A stretch of DNA of 64,000 bases. Source: Planctomycetaceae bacterium (GTDB taxonomy: Bacteria; Planctomycetota; Planctomycetia; Planctomycetales; Planctomycetaceae). Made by a program: the position numbers and the translations under genes. Below are positions 1 to 9,227 of this stretch, one piece after another (positions within the stretch are counted from its first letter, which is position 1; every line of letters starts with the position of its first letter). A model generated the notes under the pieces. It had not been told where the DNA came from. It searched no databases and saw only the letters and a program-made list of their open reading frames with translations. The stretch is taken from contig CP051247.1 of NCBI GenBank assembly GCA_017795105.1, forward strand, positions 4,744,001 to 4,808,000. The letters run 5' to 3'.

Positions 1-267
1 AACCTCAGCCGCCCGATTCGGACGGGTAAGATCGACGCAATCGTCAATCACATGGGGAACTTCTTCGACTGCGTCGAATCCCGCAAGCAGACGATTTCCG
101 ACATCGAAAGCCAGCACCGCAGCGTCAGCACCTGCCACCTGGGCAACATCTCCCAGCGTCTGGGCCGCCCGCTCAAGTGGGATCCGGAACAGGAAGTCTT
201 CGTCGGCGACGAAGAAGCCAACAAGTGGCTCAAACGTGAGTACCGAGCCGGCTTCGAAATCGGCTGA
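1..267 (+). CDS. Gfo/Idh/MocA-family oxidoreductase, C-terminal fragment
   Basis: The frame is open from base 1, so the 5' part lies outside the window; about 88 codons remain. The visible tail (HMGNFFDCVESRK, then a GRPLKWDPEQE segment, then DEEANKWLKREYR) matches the C-terminus typical of planctomycetal Gfo/Idh/MocA-type NAD(P)-dependent oxidoreductases. In those proteins this part belongs to the C-terminal alpha/beta domain, and the nucleotide-binding domain is N-terminal and so not seen here. Substrate cannot be inferred. The gene is followed at once by a repeat-rich spacer. Confidence 0.65.
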   Translation, partial: NLSRPIRTGKIDAIVNHMGNFFDCVESRKQTISDIESQHRSVSTCHLGNISQRLGRPLKWDPEQEVFVGDEEANKWLKREYRAGFEIG

Positions 268-278
268 TCAAAATCGAC

Positions 279-308
279 GGGTGCCATGCCCACGCTCACG
301 TGGGCATG
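279..308. repeat. Family A palindromic repeat, copy 1
   Basis: Core GCCATGCCCACGC is followed by a two-base centre and GCGTGGGCATG-type sequence, preceded by GGGT. The same element recurs at 525, 32917, 35168, 35785, 49194 and 49616, in both orientations and always between genes. Confidence 0.85.
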
Positions 309-366
309 CGCCTGACTCGTACCGGCGGCGTCCCACCGCCGAATGCGGGGAGTAACGCAGTGAGAT

Positions 367-415
367 CCGGATGGCACAGAGATTCATCTCTGTGTTGCAC
401 ACGCAATAAGCGGAC
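367..415 (+). repeat. Family D palindromic repeat with conserved 3' flank, copy 1
   Basis: The layout is ATGG, stem CACAGAG, loop ATTCAT, stem CTCTGTG, then TTGC and GCAATAAGCGG. Copies lie at 33012 and 49462. The flanks are shared among the copies while the stem arms differ. Confidence 0.75.
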
Positions 416-454
416 TGTCCTCAGCCTTCTCTGAAAGTTGAACGTCGCCTCACG

Positions 455-474
455 CACAGACACGAATGTCTGTG
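455..474. repeat. Small palindrome CACAGACA/TGTCTGTG
   Basis: A perfect 8-bp stem with loop CGAA, followed by CCACCC. It resembles the stem of the family D element at 367 in inverted orientation and may be the other end of that module. Confidence 0.5.
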
Positions 475-524
475 CCACCCTGTCGGAAATTCTTTCTGCG
501 TTTAACGGGGCACGTCAAATTGAA

Positions 525-555
525 GCATGCCCACGCGAGCGTGGGCATGGCACCC
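525..555. repeat. Family A palindromic repeat, copy 2
   Basis: Inverted relative to copy 1 (GCATGCCCACGCGAGC, then GTGGGCATGGCACCC). It ends 28 bases before the sulfatase start at 584. An in-frame ATG at 527 lies inside this repeat, so I do not accept that start. Confidence 0.85.
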
Positions 556-583
556 GAAATCCGGCACCCTGCTGAGAGCTTTC

Positions 584-2005
584 ATGAAACGATCATGCGA
601 ATTCCGGAATCTTCACAGCGGCTTCCTCGGTCTGCTGATTCTGGTCGCATGGCTGATCGTCAGCAGTGAAGTGCGGGCGGCTACTCCCCCGAACATTGTC
701 TACATTCTCGCTGATGACCAGTCCTTCCAGGACTTCGGGTTCATGGGGAACGACAAGGTTCTCACGCCGCACATCGATGCTCTCGCGGAAATGTCGGCTC
801 GTTTTCCGAACGGATACGTTCCGATGTCGGTCTGCCGGCCGTCTTTGGCCACGTTTCTGACAGGGCTCTATCCGCATCAACACGGCATTCATTTCAATCA
901 TCCTCCACCGGGGTTGAGTGAGATGCGAAAGATGTCGGCTGATGATTACCATCAGACCCGGGCCGTCGCCGAACAGCTCATTCGCGATGTGCCGACATTG
1001 CCCCGCATACTCGGGCGTCACGGCTACGTCTCCTTTCAGGCGGGCAAGCATTGGGAAGGCGACTTTCGCAACGCCGGCTTCACGGATGGGATGACGACCG
1101 CGCGCCCGGCTGATCGACTCGGTTCGATTACCGGCACCCGGGAGCAGGCCAACGGGGAGTGGGTCGCTCATGGAAACGGGGACGCCGGGCTTGAGATCGG
1201 CCGCGTCACGATGGAGCCGGTCAAAGATTTTATCGTTGAGAATCGTCAGCGTCCGTTCTTCCTCTGGTACGCCCCGTTCCTGCCGCATACACCGTTCGAT
1301 GCCCCGCAGGAATACCGTGACCGCTACGCCGGTCAGGACATCGAACCGCACATGCTGCCGTATTACGCCGAGATCGCCCGCTTCGATGATACGGTCGGTG
1401 AACTGCTGAAGGTCCTCGATGAGAATGATCTCCGCAGGAATACACTAGTCGTCTTCGCCGTCGACAATGGATTTCGCCCGCACAAGACTCGGAAAGAAAC
1501 TTACAACAGCCGATCGAAACTTTCTGTTCACGAAGATGGACTCCGCACGCCCATTCTGTTGAGCTGGCCTGGCATGATCGAACCGGCGAACCACGAACAG
1601 ATTGTGCAGACGATCGACCTGATGCCAACCGCTCTGGCCGCAGTGGGACTCGAAGAAGAGATCACGCCGCGAATGCCGGGATACAACCTGTTGCCGGCCG
1701 CCAAGGGATTGCAGGATCTGCCCGATCGAGCTGCGTTCGGGGCAATCTATCCGAACGATGCCGAGGTGCTGGGCGATGCCTCACGGCACGCCCGGGGCGT
1801 CTGGATTCGAGATGGCCACTTCAAACTGATTCTGCCAGGGCCAGGCCCGAAACCATTGCAAGCTGCTCTTTATGATCTGCTGGAAGATCCTGAAGAAGAG
1901 CAGAATCTGTTCGGCGAGGCCGCGTTTCGTCAGCAGCAGGCCCAATTGACCGCTCAACTGAAATCCTGGTGGCCGGCGACTTTGCCGAACACCTCGTCCA
2001 AATAG
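584..2005 (+). CDS. Secreted sulfatase-like protein with atypical active-site motif
   Basis: Alkaline phosphatase/sulfatase superfamily, 473 residues. Residues 1 to about 32 form a basic then hydrophobic signal peptide. The N-terminal metal-site block ILADDQSF follows, then the nucleophile region at Cys84 (CRPSLATFLTGLYPHQHG), AGKHWEG, the block PFFLWYAPFLPHTPF and the second metal block AVDNG. In sulfatases the nucleophilic formylglycine is made from Cys or Ser in C/S-x-P-x-R; here the motif reads C-R-P-S-L, so the Arg is missing. I chose ATG 584 because the in-frame ATG at 527 sits in a repeat and would extend the signal peptide unnaturally. First gene of a same-strand run to 5540. Substrate unknown; it might instead be a phosphodiesterase or an inactive relative. 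Confidence 0.85.
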   Translation: MKRSCEFRNLHSGFLGLLILVAWLIVSSEVRAATPPNIVYILADDQSFQDFGFMGNDKVLTPHIDALAEMSARFPNGYVPMSVCRPSLATFLTGLYPHQHGIHFNHPPPGLSEMRKMSADDYHQTRAVAEQLIRDVPTLPRILGRHGYVSFQAGKHWEGDFRNAGFTDGMTTARPADRLGSITGTREQANGEWVAHGNGDAGLEIGRVTMEPVKDFIVENRQRPFFLWYAPFLPHTPFDAPQEYRDRYAGQDIEPHMLPYYAEIARFDDTVGELLKVLDENDLRRNTLVVFAVDNGFRPHKTRKETYNSRSKLSVHEDGLRTPILLSWPGMIEPANHEQIVQTIDLMPTALAAVGLEEEITPRMPGYNLLPAAKGLQDLPDRAAFGAIYPNDAEVLGDASRHARGVWIRDGHFKLILPGPGPKPLQAALYDLLEDPEEEQNLFGEAAFRQQQAQLTAQLKSWWPATLPNTSSK

Positions 2006-2037
2006 CCTTCATCGACGCCTGAATTCTGGAGTCTGAA

Positions 2038-2982
2038 ATGTCTACCGAAATTTTGAATATGTCCCGCCGGTCATTCTGCCAGACGCTGGCCGCCGGTTCT
2101 GCAGCCGCGATGCTCCCCGGATTGTCGTTCGCCAAAGAAGCCTCGAAGGGCTTTCAGCTGAAATACATCGTCGGTTCCTGCATGTACGGCTACAAACCGG
2201 TTGCCGAGATCCTGCCGGAAGTCCGTAAGACGGGTGCCACGGCGATCGATATCTGGCCCAAGGTCCACGGCGACCAGCGGGAGCAGGTCGAAGAGATGGG
2301 AGCGGACAAGTTCCGTCAGCTGCTGGCGGAGAACGACCTCACACTCGGCTGCATCACGCAGTACAAGCTGGGACCGTTCGGACTGCAGGACGAGATGCGT
2401 TTCGCGAAGTCATTCGGTTGCCCGACAATGGTCACCGGCGGCAAGGGACCACGCGGGTTGACTGGCCAGGAACTGAAGAAAGCGGTTGCGGAGTTCTGCG
2501 AGCAGATGAAGCCGCATCTGGCCGTCGCTGAGGAAACCGGCGTCACGATCGCCATCGAGAATCACGCGAACAATCTGATCGAGTCGCCCGATTCACTGAA
2601 ATGGCTGGCGGAACTGCGGCCGTCGAAGAATCTGGGGATTGCCCTGGCTCCTTACCATCTCCCTCAGGATGAAGAGCAGCTGAGTCAGCTGATCAAAGAC
2701 CTCGATGAGTCGATCGCCATGTTCTACGCCTGGCAGCATGGCATGGGCTGCATGACGAAGCTGCCCAAAGAACAGGAACTGCTGCAGATGCCCGGTCGCG
2801 GCGAACTCGATTTCAAACCGCTGCTCGCTGCTCTGAAGTCAATCAACTACACCGGCTGGACCGAGATCTTCATGCACCCGGTTCCGCGTGGCATTCCCAT
2901 TCATGAAGAGACCGCTGAAGTGACTGCCGAGATCAATCGGTCCCGTAAGTATCTGGAAAGCCTGCTGACGGAAATCGGCTGA
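2038..2982 (+). CDS. Tat-exported sugar phosphate isomerase/epimerase-like TIM-barrel protein
   Basis: A 314-residue protein whose N-terminus has a twin-arginine signal (MSRRSFCQ, Arg10-Arg11) followed by an Ala-rich hydrophobic stretch ending near FAKEAS. The body resembles the xylose isomerase-like TIM barrel (AP endonuclease 2 family): ATAIDIWPKVHGD, an ENHAN segment near residue 178 (a likely metal ligand) and GRGELDFKPLLAALKSINY-type C-terminal sequence. Such exported isomerase/epimerases are very common in planctomycetes, and their substrates are mostly unassigned. It begins 32 bases after the sulfatase with GGAG upstream, so the two are probably co-transcribed. ATG 2059 directly before SRRSFCQ is an alternative start. 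Confidence 0.8.
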   Translation: MSTEILNMSRRSFCQTLAAGSAAAMLPGLSFAKEASKGFQLKYIVGSCMYGYKPVAEILPEVRKTGATAIDIWPKVHGDQREQVEEMGADKFRQLLAENDLTLGCITQYKLGPFGLQDEMRFAKSFGCPTMVTGGKGPRGLTGQELKKAVAEFCEQMKPHLAVAEETGVTIAIENHANNLIESPDSLKWLAELRPSKNLGIALAPYHLPQDEEQLSQLIKDLDESIAMFYAWQHGMGCMTKLPKEQELLQMPGRGELDFKPLLAALKSINYTGWTEIFMHPVPRGIPIHEETAEVTAEINRSRKYLESLLTEIG

Positions 2983-3034
2983 GTTGAACCTTTCTCCCGC
3001 AACCAGAGCTCCCCAACAGAGAGACTGCATCCTG

Positions 3035-4894
<1,860 letters not shown>

Positions 4895-4946
4895 CATCGG
4901 GCACAATGAAAGCACAATTTCAAAACCTCGAAAGGTTCTCTACAAG

Positions 4947-5540
4947 ATGTCACAGGAAAAAGAAAAAGTTCTCATCATCGTCGGCGATGCTTCCGAAACG
5001 CTCGATACGATGTACCCGTACTACCGTCTGATCGAAGCCGGTTTCCAGCCGGTTGTGGCTGCTCCGGAAAAGCGGAAGTATCAGATGGTGATGCATGAAG
5101 TGAAGCCGGGCTGGACCATCACCAAGGAGTGGGAAGGCTACACGATCGATGCCGACATCAGCTTCGCCGAGATCGTGCCGGAAGAGTACGCGGGGATCAT
5201 GTTCTCCGGCGGACGCGCTCCCGAATACATCCGCTACGATGAAGATCTCGTTCGTGCGACGCGTTATTTCTTCGAAGAAAACAAGCCGATCGCCAGCGTC
5301 TGCCACGGCGTCGAAATCCCGGCCTATGCCGACTGCGTTCGCGGACGCAAAATGGCGACCGTGCCGAAGTGCAAGTTCGACCTCGAAGTTTGCGGCGGCG
5401 AATTCGTGAACGAAGCCTGCGTTGTCGACGGCAATCTCGTCAGCGGCCGCACCTTCCACGACAACGGCCACTACCTCGGCCCGTGGATCAAACTGCTCGA
5501 AGAAGCCCGCGCCGCGAAGGGCGAGCCGGTTGAGGCGTAG
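4947..5540 (+). CDS. DJ-1/PfpI family protein
   Basis: A 197-residue single-domain protein of the DJ-1/PfpI class I glutamine amidotransferase-like superfamily. The nucleophile elbow is IASVCHGVEIPA (Cys near residue 119), with SGGRAPEYIRYDE upstream and an acidic residue in the loop EIVPEEY. Family members include deglycase, chaperone and protease-like proteins, and I cannot choose between them. There is no signal peptide, so it acts in the cytoplasm. The last gene of the run; a strong hairpin with a T-run follows at 5565. Confidence 0.85.
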   Translation: MSQEKEKVLIIVGDASETLDTMYPYYRLIEAGFQPVVAAPEKRKYQMVMHEVKPGWTITKEWEGYTIDADISFAEIVPEEYAGIMFSGGRAPEYIRYDEDLVRATRYFFEENKPIASVCHGVEIPAYADCVRGRKMATVPKCKFDLEVCGGEFVNEACVVDGNLVSGRTFHDNGHYLGPWIKLLEEARAAKGEPVEA

Positions 5541-5562
5541 TCTTTGAATGAGATCGTGAAAC

Positions 5563-5591
5563 AGAGCCGGTATTTCGATGCCGGCTTTTTT
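5563..5591 (+). terminator. Rho-independent terminator after the DJ-1/PfpI gene
   Basis: Stem AGCCGG/CCGGCT around a 10-base loop, followed by T5. It lies 24 bases after the stop codon of the preceding gene. Confidence 0.8.
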
Positions 5592-5601
5592 CATTGGCAA
5601 C

Positions 5602-5972
5602 CTCGTAGTGGCGGCATCTTGCCGCCGGGAAAGCGTTGCCATCACAGAGAGTGATGAATTTGTCCCATCCCTAGTGAAGGCAGCGTCCATTCGGCGACAG
5701 GATGCCGCCGCTACTTTTGGGGCAGGCCATCACCATGCTGCCGGGTCGCGTCAGCGACAGGAGGCTGCGCCATGCGGGTGGTTGTTCCTGTAATCGGCCG
5801 CTTTGAGAAGCAGTTCGCTGATGGCGCAGCCTCTTGTGACTTCGTCACCCGGCCGTTATCGGCCGGGCCACCCACGTTGCGTGAGGAAGGGTGAAGAACA
5901 TGTCTCGTTCCTCTTGAAAGTAGCGTCCATTCGGCGGCAGGATGTCGCCGGTACGATTGGGAAAGAACGTTT
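5602..5972 (+). repeat. PolX-flanking repeat, upstream module (one full and one partial unit)
   Basis: It opens with the palindrome GGCGGCATCTTGCCGCCGG and then follows the same order of blocks as the downstream array at 8078-9145: GTGATGA, GCGTCCATTCGGCGACAGGA, GGTCGCG, GCGACAGGAGGC, TTCCTGTAATCGGCCGCT, TTGTGACTTCGTCACCCGGC and CCACCCACGTTGCGT. A second, truncated unit begins near 5893, 240 bases after the first. Divergence from the downstream copies is visible but the homology is clear. Confidence 0.8.
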
Positions 5973-5997
5973 TTGCCCGGTCGTGGAAGAGAGTGCC

Positions 5998-6042
5998 GGG
6001 TGCCATGCTTGCATCGCATCGAAGATGCAGGGCAAGCATGCC
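5998..6042 (+). repeat. Family B palindromic repeat, copy 1
   Basis: GGGTGCCATGCTTGCATCG, then an inner hairpin GCATCGAAGATGC, then AGGGCAAGCATGCC. It shares the GGGTGCCATGC edge with family A but has GCTTGC/GCAAGC arms. Confidence 0.8.
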
Positions 6043-6144
6043 GCTGAATAATGTCTGAAAGTGGACGAAGAAGGACATGTCCGGAGATACCCCAATTGAT
6101 CTCTCGACATTCCTTCATTCCCTTCGCTGGAACCGACGTCCATT

Positions 6145-6184
6145 GGCATGCTTGCTCTGCAGCGCGATGCAAGCATGGCCCCCC
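6145..6184 (-). repeat. Family B palindromic repeat, copy 2 (inverted)
   Basis: GGCATGCTTGCTCTGCAGCG, then CGATGCAAGCATGGCC. It faces copy 1 across about 100 bases. Confidence 0.75.
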
Positions 6185-6308
6185 CGTACGATTGGGGGTG
6201 AACGTTTTCGGCCGAGCCACCCATGTGTTTCGTCCCTCGTTTTCGTCGGTCACGTTCAGTCGTTACGATTCCTGCAGACACTCCAGAGACTTCAGGAAAT
6301 GGTTCGCT

Positions 6309-8057
6309 ATGAACAACGCCGTGATTGCCGACAAGTTTGAACAGCTCGCTGATCTTCTTGAACTCGAAGGGGCGAACGCGTTTCGCGTAAGGGCCTATCG
6401 CAACGCGGCTCGGACGATCGAAAGCCTGCCGGAGGCTCTGGAAACGTTGGTTGCTGATGACTCGCGGTCGCTGCAGGATCTGCCGGGCATCGGGAAGGAT
6501 CTGGCCGAGAAGATTCGCGTGATTCTCGAAACCGACGAGTTGCCGCAACTGGCCGAACTCAAGGAAAAGATCCCCGCCGATGTCGTCCGGATGCTTCGAA
6601 TCCCGGGGCTCGGGCCGAAGAAGGTGGCGACGCTGTATCGCGAGCTGAAGTTAACCTCGCTGGACAAACTCAAGCATGCGGCGGAGCAGGGGACGATCGC
6701 TGAAAAGAAGGGCTTCGGTAACAAAACCGAGCAGATCATTCTTGAAGGGCTGGACCATCTGGAACGATCCGGCGTGCGAATGTATCTGGCCGATGCCAAG
6801 CCGTTCGTCGATGGCATTGCCGAGGAACTTCGCAAGCTGAAGTCAGTGCATCAGGTCGCTGTCGCCGGGAGTGTGCGGCGGCTCAAGGAAACGGTCGGGG
6901 ACTTCGACTTGCTCGTGACCGCCGAGGATCCGGCTGAGGCGATGGATTATCTGGCGGAGCATGCTCAGGTCGAAAAGGTTCTCGCTCGCGGCGAAACCAA
7001 ACAGCGGGTTCGGTTCAAACCGCTCACCCCCTGTATTACTCCTGATGGCAATCGGATGTCGATGGAAATGGACCTGCGGGTGGTGCCGAAGGAAAGTTTC
7101 GGAGCCGCTCTGCAGTACTTCACCGGCTCCAAGGAACACAACATCGTCACGCGGCGAATGGCGAAGGATCGTGATCTCAAGCTGAATGAATACGGCCTGT
7201 TTCGCGGCGAAGAGCAGCTCAATGCCGAGACCGAAGAAGAGGTCTATGCCGCCCTCGATCTTCCATGGATTCCACCCGAGTTGAGAGAAGATCGCCGCGA
7301 GTTCGAAGCGATCGAAGCAGGGGGGCTGCCGGATCTGCTGGAGTTGTCCGACATCCGTGGTGACCTGCACATGCACACGACGGCGACGGACGGCACGGCC
7401 ACGATCGAAGAGATGATCGAAGGAGCCCGCGAACGGGGCCTGAAATACATCGCGATCACCGACCATTCCAAGCGGGTCATGATGGCCAACGGTCTCGACG
7501 CCGATCGGCTGCGGGCGCACTGGAAAGAGATTCAGAAGATCCGCAAGAAGTACGACGACATCGAAGTCCTATGCGGCATTGAATGCGACATTTTGGAAGA
7601 CGCCACGATGGATCTGCCAGACGACGTGCTGGCCGAAGCGGAGTGGGTCATCGCCGTGTTGCATTACGGGTTGAAGCAGCCCCGGGAGAAGATCACCGAG
7701 CGCTTGCTGACCGCGATTCGGAATCCGCATGTTGACATCATCGGACATCCGACCGGGCGACTCATCGGCAAGCGGCCGGGGGCGGATGTCGATTACGACA
7801 CGATCTTCAAAGCCGCGGCCGACCATGGCGTGATGATGGAGATCAATGCCCATCCCGCCCGTGTCGATCTGGACGATGTTCGAGCCGCTCAAGCGAAAGA
7901 CTACGGCATCCCGATCGTCATCAGCACCGATGCCCACTCCACCGGCGGTTTCGACAAAATGGTCTGGGGCGTCTACCAGGCTCGGCGAGCAGGACTCACG
8001 AAGAAGGACGTGGCGAATACGAAGACGGCGAAGCAGTTCTTGAAGATGCTGAAGTGA
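6309..8057 (+). CDS. polX: DNA polymerase/3'-5' exonuclease PolX (family X polymerase with PHP domain)
   Basis: A cytoplasmic DNA repair polymerase of 582 residues, the usual length for bacterial PolX. An N-terminal helical domain carries helix-hairpin-helix motifs (LPGIGKDLAEKI near 58 and IPGLGPKKVATLY near 98). The nucleotidyltransferase domain has GSVRR (about 187) and GDFDLLV (about 199), with a third acidic site MEMDLRVV (about 252). The C-terminal PHP domain begins near 350 with DLHMHTTATDGT, ITDHS, GIECDI, IIGHPTGR, EINAHPARVDL and STDAHS, the metal ligands expected for the phosphoesterase/exonuclease. I chose ATG 6309; the open frame runs back to 6051 but that part crosses repeats. 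It is not in an operon, and copies of the same long repeat lie on both sides. Confidence 0.92.
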   Translation: MNNAVIADKFEQLADLLELEGANAFRVRAYRNAARTIESLPEALETLVADDSRSLQDLPGIGKDLAEKIRVILETDELPQLAELKEKIPADVVRMLRIPGLGPKKVATLYRELKLTSLDKLKHAAEQGTIAEKKGFGNKTEQIILEGLDHLERSGVRMYLADAKPFVDGIAEELRKLKSVHQVAVAGSVRRLKETVGDFDLLVTAEDPAEAMDYLAEHAQVEKVLARGETKQRVRFKPLTPCITPDGNRMSMEMDLRVVPKESFGAALQYFTGSKEHNIVTRRMAKDRDLKLNEYGLFRGEEQLNAETEEEVYAALDLPWIPPELREDRREFEAIEAGGLPDLLELSDIRGDLHMHTTATDGTATIEEMIEGARERGLKYIAITDHSKRVMMANGLDADRLRAHWKEIQKIRKKYDDIEVLCGIECDILEDATMDLPDDVLAEAEWVIAVLHYGLKQPREKITERLLTAIRNPHVDIIGHPTGRLIGKRPGADVDYDTIFKAAADHGVMMEINAHPARVDLDDVRAAQAKDYGIPIVISTDAHSTGGFDKMVWGVYQARRAGLTKKDVANTKTAKQFLKMLK

Positions 8058-9227
8058 TGGAGAGATTTCCAATAAGCGGCGGCATCTTGCCGCCGGCAAG
8101 GCGTTGCTATCGCAGAGAGTGATGAGCCTGTCTTCTTCCGTTTGGAAGCGGTGTCCATTCGGCGACAGGATGTCGCCGGTACGATTGGGTATACCATCGC
8201 CCTGATGCCGGGTGGCCCGGCCTTCTGGCCGGGTCGCGCTAGCGACAAGAGGCAGCACCATGCGTGCTGTTGTTCGTGTAATCGACCGCTCTCAGAACCG
8301 ATTCGCTGATGGTACGCCCTCTTGTGACTTCGTCACCCGGCCGAGTCGGCCGGGTCACCCACGTTGCGTCGGGAGGGGTGATGAGCCTGTCTCGTTCCGT
8401 TTGGAAGCGGTGTCCATTCGGCGACAGGATGTCGCCGGTACGATTGGGTATACCATCGCCCTGATGCCGAGTGGCCCGGCCTTCTGGCCGGGTCGCGCTA
8501 GCGACAAGAGGCAGCGCCATGCGTGCTGTTGTTCCTGTCATCGACCGCTCTCAGAACCGATTCGCTGATGGTACGTCCTCTTGTGACTTCGTCACCCGGC
8601 CGAGTCGGCCGGGTCACCCACGTTGCGTCGGGAGGGGTGATGAGCCTGTCTCGTTTCGTTTGCAAGCGGCGTCCATTCGGCGACATGATGTCGCCGCTAC
8701 GATTGGGTATACCATCGAGCTGATGCCGGGTGGCCCGGCCTTCTGGCCGGGTCGCGCTAGCGACAAGAGGCAGCACCATGCGTGCTGTTGTTCCTGTAAT
8801 CGGCCGCTCTCAGAACCGATTCGTCGCGGATGGTGAGACCTCTTGTGACTTCGTCACCCGGCCGTTTTCGGCCGGGCCACCCACGTTGCGTGGGGAGAGA
8901 GTGATGAGCCTGTCTCGTTCCGTTTGGAAGCGGCGTCCATTCGGCGACAGGATGTCGCCGGTACAATTGGGTATACCATCGCCCTAAAGCGGGGTGGCCC
9001 GGCCTTCTGGCCGGGTCGCGTTAGCGACAGGAGGCAGCGCCATGCGTGCTGTTTTTCCTGTAATCGGCCGCTCTCAGAACCGATTCGTCGCGGATGGTGA
9101 GACCTCTTGTGACTTCGTCACCCGGCCGAATCGGCCGGGCCACCCTTGTGGTTTACGATGAGTCTTGAGCAGACGCTTCGCAGGGAACTCTCTGTGACCT
9201 CTGTGACTCCGTGGTTGCTCCAAATCC
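8058..9227. other. Long gene-free region filled by tandem repeats
   Basis: About 1.17 kb without a credible gene. Most of it (8078-9145) is the tandem array. The last 80 bases, including GGGAACTCTCTGTGACC and CTCTGTGACTCCGTGG, show no gene. Frames through the array translate repeat sequence on both strands. Confidence 0.8.
8078..9145 (+). repeat. Tandem array of about four 259-264 bp repeat units
   Basis: Counting from GATGAGCCTGTC, units begin at 8121, 8380, 8639 and 8903, giving periods of 259, 259 and 264. Each unit has the blocks GCGTCCATTCGGCGACAGGA, GGGTATACCATCG, the hairpin CCCGGCCTTCTGGCCGGG, the hairpin TCGCGCTAGCGA, ATGCGTGCTGTT, CGCTCTCAGAACCGATTCG, the hairpin GTGACTTCGTCAC, and CCGGCCGAGTCGGCCGG. 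The array is preceded by the boundary palindrome GGCGGCATCTTGCCGCCGG, which also opens the upstream module at 5602. The last unit breaks off after the GGCCGG hairpin. A 5-base insertion around TTCGTCGCGGATGG distinguishes the two right-hand copies. Confidence 0.9.

Larger units (their letters stand above)
268..583. other. Repeat-rich spacer
   Basis: This 316-base spacer carries four palindromic elements (279-308, 367-415, 455-474, 525-555) and no convincing gene. Reading frames that cross it encode only translations of the repeats. Confidence 0.7.

Noticed and set aside
279..555. Terminators made of the family A palindromes.
   Set aside because: Several have no following T-run and occur in both orientations, also before genes, so they are better called dispersed repeats.
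527..583. Upstream start of the 584 sulfatase (and comparable early starts for the 6309, 33427, 35365 and 16838 genes).
   Set aside because: The extensions lie in repeats or spacer, and the chosen starts give normal signal peptides or family lengths.
8212..8987. Several 80-120 codon frames on both strands in the tandem array (for example with PSGRVALATRG or TRPEGRATRHQGDG).
   Set aside because: They are translations of the 259-bp repeat and differ between units by frame-breaking changes; they have no gene-like features.
5602..9145. CRISPR array.
   Set aside because: Units are about 259 bases, spacers are not unique and no cas gene is present.
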